Positions 33,670 to 42,761 of a DNA stretch of 64,000 nucleotides are shown piece by piece. The notes beneath the pieces are model-generated. The model saw only the letters and a list, made by a program, of their open reading frames with translations, was not told where the DNA came from and searched no databases. The stretch covers positions 992,001-1,056,000 of the forward strand of contig CAVYNG010000001.1 of the NCBI GenBank assembly GCA_963769905.1. The letters are read 5' to 3'. The position numbers and the translations under genes are program-made. Positions within the stretch are counted from its first letter, which is position 1. The number at the start of each line of letters is the position of its first letter. This DNA comes from Bog-756 sp963769905 (GTDB taxonomy: Bacteria > Actinomycetota > Acidimicrobiia > Acidimicrobiales > RAAP-2).

Positions 33670-34968
33670 TCAGCCGGCCTCCGCGATGCCGGGCGAGAAC
33701 TCGAGGTACAGCCTGGTGAGACCCCGGAGGATGTACGTCGGGATGTACTCGTAGCGACGCGAACCGGCCGGTCCGTGCTCGGCCTCGGAGATGCGGATCT
33801 CTCCGAGGCGGTCGAGGAGCCGCTCGATGCTCACCCGTGTCTCCATGCGGGCGAGTGGGCCGCCCGGGCAGCTGTGAGGACCGCGACCGAACGCGAGGTG
33901 CTCTCGGGAATTCCCGCGCTCCAGGTGGAACGTCTCGGCGTCCTCGAAACGACGGGGATCGCGGTTCGCGGCGCCGTTGAGCACCATCAGAGTGGCGCCG
34001 GCAGGAATGTCCACTCCGCCGACGGTGGCCCTGCGCCGTGCCAGTCGGAAGTCGCCTTTGACCGGCGACTCGGTCCGCAGCATCTCCTCCACGAATCCGG
34101 GGATGAGGTCGCGCCGCTCGCGCAGGAGCTGCTGCACCTCCGGACGCTCGCCGATCAGCTGGAGTGACGCGCCGAGAAGGCGAACCGTGGTCTCTTGTCC
34201 GGCGGCGAAGAGGTTGGCCGCGACACGGACGACGTCGATCACCTCCGGCAGGGTCCCGTCAGGGAAGGTGGTCGTCGCGAGGGTGGTCAGCACGTCCTGG
34301 CGCGGCTCGCGCCGCCGGTCCTCCACGTAGCGACTGAACCGCTCGTAGAGCCATTCGAGAGGGCTGTGCGACATCATGCTCTTCGTGCTGCCGACCGCGT
34401 CGGTGCGCGGCCGACGAGCCAGGGCGTCCCGGAACTCCTGGTGCTCCTCCTCCGGCACGCCGAGGAGATCGGCGATGACGAAGAGCGTGAAGGGGTTCGC
34501 GTAGTCGCCGATGAATTCGCACTCGCCGCGTCCGATCCACTCGTCGATCTGCCGGTCCGCGAGCCGCCACACGAATTCCTCGTTCTCCTTCAGGCGCTTC
34601 GGCGTGAGCTGTCGCATGACCAGGTGACGGTGGTCGCGGTGCTTCGGAGGATCCATCGTGGTGATCTGGTCGCTGAAGGGCAGCTCGTCGCGGTGCTCCT
34701 CGACGAGCTTGCTCACGTCGTCACCCTCGAGCGGCACCGGAAACCCCGGGAACGGACCCGTGACGGAGTTGCACGAGGAGAACGTGTCGGTGTCGGCGTA
34801 GACGGCGCACGCCTCGTCGTAGCCGGTGACCATGTAGACGCCGTGCTGAGGTTCGCGATGGACGGGACACTGGGCCCGCAACCAATCGAAGTACGGGTAC
34901 GGGTCGGTGACGACCTCGCTCCCGCGGAAGAAGTCGATGGCCTCGTAGTCGCTGGTGGTGTCGCTCAT
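33670..34968 (-). CDS. Cytochrome P450 (copy B)
   Basis: A 432-residue P450 from ATG 34968; the long in-frame extension upstream belongs to the Rieske gene in another frame. I helix AAGQETTVRLL, ExxR EEMLRTES, heme loop FGRGPHSCPG with Cys367. It is strongly similar over its whole length to copy A, for example TPKRLKENEEFVWRLADRQI here against TPKRLKENEAFMWRLADRQI there, and the shared SSCNSV...FPVPLEGDD segment. It lies 34 bp downstream of the Rieske oxygenase in one operon, so it may share electron carriers. Confidence 0.93.
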   Translation of the reverse strand: MSDTTSDYEAIDFFRGSEVVTDPYPYFDWLRAQCPVHREPQHGVYMVTGYDEACAVYADTDTFSSCNSVTGPFPGFPVPLEGDDVSKLVEEHRDELPFSDQITTMDPPKHRDHRHLVMRQLTPKRLKENEEFVWRLADRQIDEWIGRGECEFIGDYANPFTLFVIADLLGVPEEEHQEFRDALARRPRTDAVGSTKSMMSHSPLEWLYERFSRYVEDRRREPRQDVLTTLATTTFPDGTLPEVIDVVRVAANLFAAGQETTVRLLGASLQLIGERPEVQQLLRERRDLIPGFVEEMLRTESPVKGDFRLARRRATVGGVDIPAGATLMVLNGAANRDPRRFEDAETFHLERGNSREHLAFGRGPHSCPGGPLARMETRVSIERLLDRLGEIRISEAEHGPAGSRRYEYIPTYILRGLTRLYLEFSPGIAEAG

Positions 34969-35002
34969 TCCGTCCTCTCGGGTGACGAACGTCTCGGGCG
35001 GG

Positions 35003-36367
35003 TCAGAGGCCGACGTCGACGACCGGTCGCTCGAGCGGGTTGACGTTGATGGAATGTAGAGCCGGGAGGAGTTTCTCGTAGGGCAGGCCGGCCAGGAAAC
35101 CGTCGACGGTCCGTTCGAAGTTCGAGATGCCGCCCTCGATGCGCTCGGACAGGCGCATGTACTCGAAGGACTTCGCGTGGAGGCCCTGTTGCTGCCTCGG
35201 CAGGTTGGAGAAGTCCTGCGCGGGGATGGGTGGCCAGCGCGGGTCGTCGCTCTCCCAGGGCTCGGGCGGCGGGGGCGCATCCGGCTCGCGACCCTCCGGA
35301 AACCGGGTGAGCGACCAGATCTCCATCAGCGTCTCCTCCGGCCCGAGAGGTCGGAAACGGTAGGAGGAGGCGCTGCTGTACATGGGGAGGACGAAGTAGT
35401 GCGGGAAGCAGTACCCCATCGGCTCGTTGAGCCCCTTCGCGTCGAGCTCGTTGAGGTTGGGAATGTCCGAGCCTGCCGACCGGTGCCAGTCGACGATCGC
35501 GTCGTTGAGCCTGCGATGCCAGGCGGTCAAGGCCTCGGTCGGGTCGTCCGGCAGCTCGACGTCCGCCAGGCCCTCGGCGATCCGCACGTCGTTGGCGTGC
35601 ACCATTCCGGCCATGCCCGCGCTCATCGTGCGCAGGTAGTGGATCTCTCCGTCGATCAGGGCTCGCACGTCGACGGCGCCGCCGTCGCGGGGCGGATACC
35701 TGCCGGGGATGACCAGCTGGGGATGGGTCTGGATCACGTGGTACTGCTCCATGAAGGCCTCTTCGGCGAGCTTCCAGTTGACGGGGAGCCTGCACGCGAA
35801 CCACCACTCGCTGCGCAGCGACTCGACCTTCCAGGCGTCCTGGACGGACGCGAACGGCTCGATGCACTCGCGCAACGGAGGAGCGCCGTCGTCGAGGTTG
35901 ATCCAGGCGCACCCGCCCCACACTTCGCACTGGACCGGCGTGAGATCGAGGTCTTCCCGCCGGCGATTGCGCTCGGCGAAGGTCTGTGCCCGCGGGACGA
36001 AGGTGTTCGCGCCGTCGGTGCCGTAGCACCAGCCGTGGAACGGGCAGACGAACCCGCTCTCGACCTTCCCACGCCCCTCGACCAGCCGGACGCCACGGTG
36101 CCGGCACACGTTGTGGAACGCGCGGACCCCCATGTCGTCGGTGCGGAGCACCAGGACCGACTGGTCGAGGATCCGGTACTCGACGAAATCCCCCGGCTCA
36201 GGGATCTCCTCGAGACGGCACGCCATCTGCCAGACCCGCGGCCACAGCAGCTCGGCCTCCATCTGGTAGAAGTCCGGGTCGTAGTAGCGCTCCTTGCGAG
36301 CGCGGTCCGCGAGCTCCATCGCGTAGGGCACCGGTAGCGCCGACGACTTCCGATCCACGATCGCCAC
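35003..36367 (-). CDS. Rieske aromatic-ring-hydroxylating-type oxygenase, alpha subunit
   Basis: 454 residues. The Rieske [2Fe-2S] ligands are Cys88/His90 (NVCRHRG) and Cys108/His111 (CPFHGW). The catalytic domain has WKLAEEAFMEQYHVIQTHPQ, where the His pair and a distal acid bind mononuclear iron. No small (beta) subunit or dedicated reductase is nearby, as in KshA/carnitine-oxygenase-type single-subunit enzymes. It probably hydroxylates a ring carbon. First gene of an operon with P450 copy B; divergent from the flavin monooxygenase across a shared TetR-like site. Confidence 0.92.
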   Translation of the reverse strand: MAIVDRKSSALPVPYAMELADRARKERYYDPDFYQMEAELLWPRVWQMACRLEEIPEPGDFVEYRILDQSVLVLRTDDMGVRAFHNVCRHRGVRLVEGRGKVESGFVCPFHGWCYGTDGANTFVPRAQTFAERNRRREDLDLTPVQCEVWGGCAWINLDDGAPPLRECIEPFASVQDAWKVESLRSEWWFACRLPVNWKLAEEAFMEQYHVIQTHPQLVIPGRYPPRDGGAVDVRALIDGEIHYLRTMSAGMAGMVHANDVRIAEGLADVELPDDPTEALTAWHRRLNDAIVDWHRSAGSDIPNLNELDAKGLNEPMGYCFPHYFVLPMYSSASSYRFRPLGPEETLMEIWSLTRFPEGREPDAPPPPEPWESDDPRWPPIPAQDFSNLPRQQQGLHAKSFEYMRLSERIEGGISNFERTVDGFLAGLPYEKLLPALHSINVNPLERPVVDVGL

Positions 36368-36400
36368 GCGTCACCTTCCTGGAGTTGCGCTGTGGATTCC

Positions 36401-36425
36401 GTATACTAACCGGTCGGTACAATAC
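36401..36425. promoter_or_regulatory. TetR-like operator, site 1
   Basis: Contains CGGTCGGTACAA (36411-36422) within a 25-bp imperfect palindrome bounded by GTAT/ATAC. It lies between the divergent Rieske and Baeyer-Villiger genes, 34 bp from the Rieske start. The same half-site recurs at three other divergent promoters of the cluster. Confidence 0.6.
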
Positions 36426-36503
36426 GCGTCCCCAGCCGGAGCGCGCCACGTGCGCCGGTGGCCGCGGCGCGCACGCTGCATGGGATCATCGCCGCGGAGG
36501 CTC

Positions 36504-38162
36504 ATGGAACCGGCCGGACCTGCATCCGATACGAGCTCGTCAGCGTTCGCCGCGGAGGTCGACGTGTTGGTGGTCGGCGCAGGCATCACCGGCATCTACC
36601 AGCTCTACCGCGCCCGCGAGGCCGGCTTCTCCGTCCAGCTGGTCGAGGCAGGGGGTGGTGTCGGGGGCACCTGGTACTGGAACCGCTACCCCGGGGCTCG
36701 CTTCGACTCCGAGAGCTACACCTACGCCTACCTGTTCTCCCAGGAGCTCTTCGACGAGTGGGAGTGGCAGGAGCAGTTCGCGCCACAGCCCGAGACCGAG
36801 CGCTATCTCAACCACGTGGTCGATCGCTTCGACCTCCGGCGTCACATCCGCGTCGGCGCCAAGGTCACCTCTGCGGTCTACGACGAGCCATCGGGGACCT
36901 GGACCGTGACGACCGGCGACGGAGCCCGGTTCCGGTCGCGGTTCCTCGTCGCCGCCACCGGCGTCCTGTCGGTCCCGTACTTCCCGCAGGTGGACGGGCG
37001 CCATGACTTCCGGGGCGAGTCGTACCACACAGGGCTGTGGCCCCTCGAGCCCGTCGAGTTCGCCGGCAAGAGCGTCGCGGTCATCGGCACCGGATCGAGC
37101 GGCGTGCAGCTGGTGCCTGCCATCGCCGACCAGGTCGCCTCGCTCACCGTGTACCAGCGCACCGCCAACTGGTGCACGCCGCTCAACAACGCACCGATCA
37201 CACCGGCCGAGCAGGCTCGGCTGCGGAACGGCTTCGAGGTCATGTGCAAGACACTCGGCACCTCGCCGAGCGGGTTCCTCCATCGCATGCACGACCGCGC
37301 CACCTTCGACGACTCGCCCGCGGAGCGACGGGCGTTCTACGAGAAGATGTGGGAGAGTCCCGGCTTCTCGAAGCTCACCAGCAACTACACCGACCTGCTG
37401 TTCGACCGCGCCGCGAACGAAGAATGGTGCGAGTTCGTCTCGGAGAAGATCCGGGCAACCGTCGAGGATCCCGCCACCGCCGAGCAGCTCATCCCGAACG
37501 ATCACCGCTTCGCCGAGAAGCGGCCTCCCTTCGTCGCCGGCTACTACGAGGCGTTCAACCGACCGAATGTGTCTCTCGTCGACCTCCGGCAGAGGCCGAT
37601 CGTGCGGATGACCGAAGACGGGATCGAGACCGCCGACGGGCTCCGCCGGTTCGACATCGTCGTCTGGGCGACCGGTTTCGACTTCGGCACGGGCGCGCTG
37701 ATGCGGATGGGGATCCGGGGCCGCCGCGGTCTCGCGCTCGAGGACGACTGGGCCGACGGTCCGAAGACGTTCCTCGGGATCCAGGCCGCCGGATTTCCCA
37801 ACTTCTTCTTCCCCGGTGGGCCCCACGCGGCGGCCGGCAACAACCCTCGCTACAACGGCGATCAGGTGGACTTCATCATCGGCGCCCTCACCTACGCCCG
37901 CGATCACGGCTTCGAAACCATCGAAGTGGACCCCGCGGCCGAGCACGAGTGGACCGCGATGGTCGACAAAGGCGCCGCGGCGTCCCCCTTCGGGGAGAGC
38001 AGCTACTTCTTCGGGACCAACATCCCCGGCAAGGCTCGCAAGTACCTCCTCAACTCGGGTGGCCGGCCGAAGCTGTTGTCGATGATCGCCGACGTCGTCG
38101 AGAGCGACTACAAGGCGTTCCGGCTCGGACGCGCGTCGAGTCCGACGCAGACCACCGCCTGA
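36504..38162 (+). CDS. Baeyer-Villiger-type flavin monooxygenase
   Basis: About 552 residues from ATG 36504 (ATG 36480 and a longer start also possible; the SD GGAGG is close to 36504). FAD-binding GAGITG at the N-terminus, GGVGGTWYWNRYPGARFDSE, and the BVMO fingerprint FRGESYHTGLWP are seen. The NADP Rossmann motif GTGSSGVQLVP and the second ATGFDFGTG also fit class I BVMOs of the cyclohexanone/steroid monooxygenase kind. It converts a cyclic or linear ketone to a lactone or ester with NADPH and O2. Divergent from the Rieske operon. Confidence 0.92.
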   Translation: MEPAGPASDTSSSAFAAEVDVLVVGAGITGIYQLYRAREAGFSVQLVEAGGGVGGTWYWNRYPGARFDSESYTYAYLFSQELFDEWEWQEQFAPQPETERYLNHVVDRFDLRRHIRVGAKVTSAVYDEPSGTWTVTTGDGARFRSRFLVAATGVLSVPYFPQVDGRHDFRGESYHTGLWPLEPVEFAGKSVAVIGTGSSGVQLVPAIADQVASLTVYQRTANWCTPLNNAPITPAEQARLRNGFEVMCKTLGTSPSGFLHRMHDRATFDDSPAERRAFYEKMWESPGFSKLTSNYTDLLFDRAANEEWCEFVSEKIRATVEDPATAEQLIPNDHRFAEKRPPFVAGYYEAFNRPNVSLVDLRQRPIVRMTEDGIETADGLRRFDIVVWATGFDFGTGALMRMGIRGRRGLALEDDWADGPKTFLGIQAAGFPNFFFPGGPHAAAGNNPRYNGDQVDFIIGALTYARDHGFETIEVDPAAEHEWTAMVDKGAAASPFGESSYFFGTNIPGKARKYLLNSGGRPKLLSMIADVVESDYKAFRLGRASSPTQTTA

Positions 38163-38179
38163 GCTCCGGCCGGTCCGGT

Positions 38180-39235
38180 TCAGACGGTCGCCACCGGCGT
38201 CACCGGTGAGCCCACCGCCCCGGGGAGTCGAAGCGGCGGCGCGGTGAGGAGGAACCGGCTCCGGTCGTGCTCGCGCAGCCACCCGGCGAGCTCGTGGAGG
38301 TACCACATCTCCCCGAGGGGAATACCGAGCCGGAAGAGGCAGTGATGGTGGATCGGGAGGAACGAATGGCGGCTCTCGTCGCGATCCCGGCCGAGGAGTC
38401 CTTCGACTGCGTAGTTGTCCGCCACGAGCGCCGAGATCTGCGAGTCGGTGATCCACTGCAACACCGCGTCGTCGCGCGCATCGAGGTAGGTGCACATCGT
38501 GTGGATCTTCACCGGGTCGGGATCGCGTTCCCATTCGAGGACTCGCGTGGCGAACCCCGTGTGCAAGAGGAGCATGTCGCCGGGCTCGACGACCACGCGG
38601 TCGGCCGCCATGATCTCCTCGACGGTCTTCAGGTCGACCGCCCGCCACTCGTGACCGAGGTGGTGGGCGAGGTCGACGAGGACGCCCCGTCCCTGCACGC
38701 CGGTGAAGGCCATGTGCTCGAGCCCGAGGTGGTGTGCGAAGCAACGATGGAGGCCTCCGTCACCGGCCGCGTCGGGCTTGGGTCCGACCAGGTCCACGCC
38801 CGCGCGGTAGCCGTTGTAGTACACGGCTTCGTCGGTCCCGTCACCGTCGGCGTCGAACTCGGCACCGACGTGGGCGAGGGAGTCCCACTGCGTCGAGTAC
38901 TGCAGCGAGAGGGTCACCACGTCGTCGGCCCAGACGTCGACGTAGCGAGGATCCCCTTCGTCCATCTCTCGCATGAGGACGTTGTAGAAGGAATCGGGAT
39001 GGCCCCGCATGTCCTCGGTCGGCGCGAGCACCGGTGGATACCGTCGCTGGTTGAGCGCAGTCCCGCCCGGGTAGTCGAGCGGAAGGCTCAGGCAGAAGCT
39101 GATCCCCGCCTCGACCTCTCGCGCGCCCTCGAGGACCTTCTCGGGGGTGAGCAGGTTGATCCGGCCGAGCTCGTCATCGTCGCCCCAGTCGCCCCACGTC
39201 GAGCCCTCCGGACGTCGTTGCCATCGCTTGGTCAC
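38180..39235 (-). CDS. Cyclase-family (PF04199-type) metal hydrolase
   Basis: 351 residues from GTG 39235, which has AAGGAG 5-7 bp upstream; an in-frame GTG at 39250 is possible. The family's metal motif region is QYSTQWDSLAHVGAEFDADG (usual HxGTHxDxPxH; here the first His is replaced, as in some long members), and GVLVDLAHHLGHE and PGDMLLLHTGF follow. Relatives include kynurenine formamidase and isatin hydrolase, which cut amides or lactones. In this cluster it may open a lactone. It converges on the flavin monooxygenase gene. Confidence 0.82.
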   Translation of the reverse strand: MTKRWQRRPEGSTWGDWGDDDELGRINLLTPEKVLEGAREVEAGISFCLSLPLDYPGGTALNQRRYPPVLAPTEDMRGHPDSFYNVLMREMDEGDPRYVDVWADDVVTLSLQYSTQWDSLAHVGAEFDADGDGTDEAVYYNGYRAGVDLVGPKPDAAGDGGLHRCFAHHLGLEHMAFTGVQGRGVLVDLAHHLGHEWRAVDLKTVEEIMAADRVVVEPGDMLLLHTGFATRVLEWERDPDPVKIHTMCTYLDARDDAVLQWITDSQISALVADNYAVEGLLGRDRDESRHSFLPIHHHCLFRLGIPLGEMWYLHELAGWLREHDRSRFLLTAPPLRLPGAVGSPVTPVATV

Positions 39236-39289
39236 GCGCCTCTCCTTCACGGCCCTTTCCCCGCGGTCCGGGCCGCTTGTCGGCGTTGC

Positions 39290-39307
39290 TTGTACCGACC
39301 GGTTGGT
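39290..39307. promoter_or_regulatory. TetR-like operator, site 2
   Basis: TTGTACCGACCGGTTGGT; its reverse complement contains CGGTCGGTACAA as at site 1. It lies between the divergent cyclase-family and amidohydrolase genes, 55 bp from the former start and 110 bp from the latter. Confidence 0.55.
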
Positions 39308-39417
39308 CTATTCTCCCGGCCGGAGGGGTATCGTAGGTCTACCGGGCCGCGTTCGGGCCCGGCAAGGACATCGTCCCGGGTAGGACGGACGTCGTCTCGG
39401 GTAGGAAGGTCACGGCG

Positions 39418-40662
39418 ATGACGAAGAAGGATCTTGTCGTTTCGGCGGACGGGCACATCCTCGAGCCCACCGACCTGTTCCGCACCCGCCTTCCGAAGCA
39501 TCTGAGGGATCGGGCGGTCTGGGAGGAGGACTTCGAGATCGAGCCGCTCGTGGAGGGCGGCGTGCGCGACTTCCGACATCTCCACACGCCGGGATTCGAG
39601 GGTTGGACCGTCTCCCGCTTCCGTCACTTCGACGGGTCGCCCAACACCGGTGATCCTGATCGCATCGTCGAAGACCTCGAGCTCGACGGGATCGACGCCC
39701 AGGTGATGCACCCGAACCTCTCGCTGTTCGGGCTCTACTCGGACGACCACGAGCTCTCGATGGCACACGCCCGCGTCTACAACGACTTCGTGATCGAGCG
39801 GTTCTCCCCTTACTTCGGGAGGCTGGCTCCGACCGCCCCGGTCCCCCTGACCGACATCGACGAAGCGGTCGCCGAGGTCGAGCGTGTCGCCGCGGCCGGG
39901 TTCCGGGCGATCCTGTTGCCGGCGATCCCGCCGGAGCCGTACTACTCACGGGCCTTCGATCCGGTCTGGGCCGCGGCCCAGGCCAACGGCGTCCACGTGT
40001 TCATGCACTCCCAGACCGGCGGCGTGAAGGTCGACGATCCGGCGTCCACGACCTTGAAGGTCGTGATGGGACAGGCGTCCGAGGTCAACAAGCCGATCAC
40101 CGAGAAGTCGGCGTCGCAGCGGATGGTGACCCAGTGCATCTACGGTCCGATGATTCCCCAGCGGGTGATCATCGAACTGATCGCCGGAGGCGTCCCCGAA
40201 CGGTATCCCGACCTCCACTTCGCGCTCATCGAGTTCAACGCCCACTGGCTTGGGTCACTCGTCGGCAGCATGGACAAGTGCTGGGTGACCGGAATCGGCC
40301 AGGACGCCGATTGGTGGCTCGGCTATTGGAACAACGATCGCCCCGACGACGACCAGCCGCAGATGGCGCGCATGTTCCGCCTGAACGAGAAGTGGCCCTA
40401 CCCGCTGAAGCCGAGCGAGTACGTCGAGCGCCAGTTCCACGTCTCGTTCCAGGACGATGCGGTGGCGGTCGCCTCGCGGCACATCACCGGGCTGTCGAGC
40501 ATCGTCTGGGGCGCCGACTACCCGCACGCCGAGGGCACCTTCCGCGGGAGCCGGGCACTGATCGCCAGTCTGTTCGCGGACGTCCCCGCTGCCGAGCGGG
40601 AGCCGATCCTCGGGGGCACGCTGGCCCGACTCCTGGGGTTCGAGACCCCGGTGGCCGCCTGA
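39418..40662 (+). CDS. Amidohydrolase-2 family metal-dependent hydrolase/decarboxylase (copy B)
   Basis: A 414-residue TIM-barrel protein with ATG start. VSADGHILEP is the first metal motif, GVHVFMHSQ gives a further His, and IVWGADYPHAEGT carries the late Asp. It is related in fold and layout to the copy at 31581 but clearly diverged. First gene of an operon with an SDR and an acyl-CoA dehydrogenase; its TGA overlaps an apparent CTG start of the SDR. Role: C-C or lactone/amide cleavage in the pathway (inference). Confidence 0.88.
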   Translation: MTKKDLVVSADGHILEPTDLFRTRLPKHLRDRAVWEEDFEIEPLVEGGVRDFRHLHTPGFEGWTVSRFRHFDGSPNTGDPDRIVEDLELDGIDAQVMHPNLSLFGLYSDDHELSMAHARVYNDFVIERFSPYFGRLAPTAPVPLTDIDEAVAEVERVAAAGFRAILLPAIPPEPYYSRAFDPVWAAAQANGVHVFMHSQTGGVKVDDPASTTLKVVMGQASEVNKPITEKSASQRMVTQCIYGPMIPQRVIIELIAGGVPERYPDLHFALIEFNAHWLGSLVGSMDKCWVTGIGQDADWWLGYWNNDRPDDDQPQMARMFRLNEKWPYPLKPSEYVERQFHVSFQDDAVAVASRHITGLSSIVWGADYPHAEGTFRGSRALIASLFADVPAAEREPILGGTLARLLGFETPVAA

Positions 40663-41606
40663 ACCCGCTCGGCTTCGAGGGGCGGGTCGCCGTCGTCACC
40701 GGGGCAGGGCGCGGCCTCGGCCGTGCCTACGCCCTTCTCCTCGCGGAGCGGGGCGCGAGGGTCGTCGTCAACGACCTCGGCGGTTCGATGGACGGCGTGG
40801 GCACGGACTCCGAAGTGGCGGGCACCGTTGCCGAGGAGATCGTCGCGGCAGGCGGCTCGGCGATCGCCGATCACAGCGACGTCGCCACCGCTGCGGGCGC
40901 AGAGGCGCTGATCGGCGCGGCGGTCGAACACTTCGGCCGCCTCGACATCCTGGTCAACAACGCGGGCATCATCAGGTGGGCCGGTCCTCCCGACGCCGAC
41001 GAGGAGAACCTCGGGCAACACCTCGCGGTCCACGTGGTCGGCTCGTTCCTCACCGCCCGCGCAGCCTGGCCCCGCATGCTCGAGCAGCACTACGGCCGGA
41101 TGGTCATGACCACCTCGTCCGGCATCTTCGGGCTGCCGAACAACGTCTCCTACGCGACGGCAAAGGCCGCGGTGATCGGGCTCACCCGCAGCCTCAGGAC
41201 CGCCGGTGCCGAGCACGGGATCAAGGTCAACCTCATCGCGCCCGCTGCTTTCACCCGGATGGCAGGCCGGGACGGCCGAAACGACGAGGGGACGGGGGAC
41301 CGCTCCGGGCCGCCGAACATGTCGCCCCATCTGGTCGCGCCGATGGTCGCGTTCCTCGCCCACGAGTCGTGCCCGGTCAGTGGCGAGATCTATGCAGCCG
41401 GCGCGGGTCGGTTCGCGCGCATCTTCATCGCATCCACCGAGGGCTTCGTGCACTCGGCCTCCGATCCGACGATCGAGGACGTCGCCGAGCACTGGGAGCA
41501 GATCAACGACGAGACCGGCTACTACCTGCCCGCCGACCTGACCGACTGGTCGGCCGCGTTCACGGTGCACCTGCTCTCGAGCGGCGCGGGACCGGCCGCC
41601 TCGTAA
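40659..41606 (+). CDS. SDR-family oxidoreductase with apparent CTG start
   Basis: About 315 residues. The Rossmann motif TGAGRGLG, VVVNDLGG, NNAGI, catalytic TTSSGIFG and YATAKAAVIG (YxxxK) make this a typical SDR of the HSD17B4/MaoC-associated subgroup. No ATG, GTG or TTG exists between the in-frame upstream region and the Rossmann strand. The only start that yields a normal N-terminus (NPLGFEGRVAVVTGAG) is CTG 40659, overlapping the preceding stop as CTGA. The tail of about 90 residues after the usual end (SASDPTIEDVAEHWEQINDE) is also present in relatives. Confidence 0.88.
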   Translation: MNPLGFEGRVAVVTGAGRGLGRAYALLLAERGARVVVNDLGGSMDGVGTDSEVAGTVAEEIVAAGGSAIADHSDVATAAGAEALIGAAVEHFGRLDILVNNAGIIRWAGPPDADEENLGQHLAVHVVGSFLTARAAWPRMLEQHYGRMVMTTSSGIFGLPNNVSYATAKAAVIGLTRSLRTAGAEHGIKVNLIAPAAFTRMAGRDGRNDEGTGDRSGPPNMSPHLVAPMVAFLAHESCPVSGEIYAAGAGRFARIFIASTEGFVHSASDPTIEDVAEHWEQINDETGYYLPADLTDWSAAFTVHLLSSGAGPAAS

Positions 41607-41611
41607 TCGTC

Positions 41612-42760
41612 GTGGATCTTTCGCTGAGCGAGCCGGAGCAGGACCTCGCGGACCTCTGCCGCGACTTCGCGCAGCGCGAGATCGCACCCGTCGCGCCACA
41701 GGCATGGGAGGAGGAACGGTGCCCGACCGAGCTGCTCCGCGAGATGGGGAAGCTCGGCCTTCTCGGCATCCTCGTTCCCGAAGAGTGGGGCGGGATCGGC
41801 ATGTCGACGGTCGGTTTCGTCGCGGCGATGGAGCAGATCGGCCTCGCCGACCAGTCGGTGGCGGCCGCCTGGCAGGCGCACCTGACGATCGGATCGTTGC
41901 CGCTGTATCTGTTCGGCACCGACGAGCAGCGCGACCGTTGGCTCCGTCCTCTCGCGGAAGGCCGCGCGCTCGGGGCGTTCGGTCTGACCGAGCCCGATGC
42001 CGGCTCCGACGCGCGGGGGATCCGGACGCGCGCCGAGCGTCAGGACGGTGGGTGGCTGCTCAACGGCCGCAAGACCTTCATCTCCAATGCGGGGACCGAC
42101 ATGTCCTTCGGTGTGACCCTTCTCGCCCGTCTCGAGACGCAGGAGGGTGCCGAACCGAGGTTCGCGAGCTTCGTCGTCGAGCGGGACACCTCCGGCTTCA
42201 CCATGGGATCGAAGATGCGGGGCATCGGGTGGCGCGGGCTCGACACCCGCGACCTGTACCTCGACGACGTGTGGGTCCCCGACGACCACCTGATCGGGGA
42301 CCCGAACCTCGGTCTCGGACAGTTCCTGCGCACGCTCGAGGTCGGGCGCATCTCGATCGCCGCGCTCTCCCTCAGCCTGACCCAGGCGGTGCTCGACATG
42401 GCGACCGCCTACGCGAGCCAGCGGGTGCAGTTCGGGCAACCCATCTCCAAGTTCCAGTCGGTGCAGTTCAAACTCGCGGACATCGCGACCGAGCTCGAGT
42501 CCGCGCGGTGGCTCACCTACCGGGCGGCCTTCCTGCGGGACACCGGCCGGCCGTTCAGCAAGGAGGCGGCGATGGCCAAGCTGAAGGCGAGCCGGGTCGC
42601 GACGTGGGCCGCCTCGGAGGCGGTCCAGATCCACGGCGGGCTCGGCTACATGCTCGAGTCGCCGGTCGCCCGCTTCTACTGCGACGCGAAGGTGCTCGAG
42701 ATCGGCGAAGGCACCAACGAGATCCAGCACCTGGTCATCGCGCGGCAGTTGGGCTGCTGA
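41612..42760 (+). CDS. Acyl-CoA dehydrogenase
   Basis: 382 residues from GTG 41612, 5 bp after the SDR stop. Signatures are AFGLTEPDAGSDARGIRTRA, WLLNGRKTFISNAG, the middle beta domain, RVQFGQPISKFQSVQFKLAD, QIHGGLGYMLESPVARFYCD and EIGEGTNEIQHLVIARQLG, whose Glu is in the catalytic-base region of many members. FAD-dependent alpha,beta-desaturation of an acyl-CoA. Electron transfer flavoprotein genes are not in the window. Third gene of the amidohydrolase-SDR-ACAD operon; it nearly touches the convergent E1 gene (1 bp between). Confidence 0.94.
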   Translation: MDLSLSEPEQDLADLCRDFAQREIAPVAPQAWEEERCPTELLREMGKLGLLGILVPEEWGGIGMSTVGFVAAMEQIGLADQSVAAAWQAHLTIGSLPLYLFGTDEQRDRWLRPLAEGRALGAFGLTEPDAGSDARGIRTRAERQDGGWLLNGRKTFISNAGTDMSFGVTLLARLETQEGAEPRFASFVVERDTSGFTMGSKMRGIGWRGLDTRDLYLDDVWVPDDHLIGDPNLGLGQFLRTLEVGRISIAALSLSLTQAVLDMATAYASQRVQFGQPISKFQSVQFKLADIATELESARWLTYRAAFLRDTGRPFSKEAAMAKLKASRVATWAASEAVQIHGGLGYMLESPVARFYCDAKVLEIGEGTNEIQHLVIARQLGC

Positions 42761-42761
42761 G

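Noticed and set aside
36540..38744. 734-codon minus-strand open frame
   Set aside because: Antisense shadow of the flavin monooxygenase and cyclase-family genes; high-GC third positions keep the opposite frame open.
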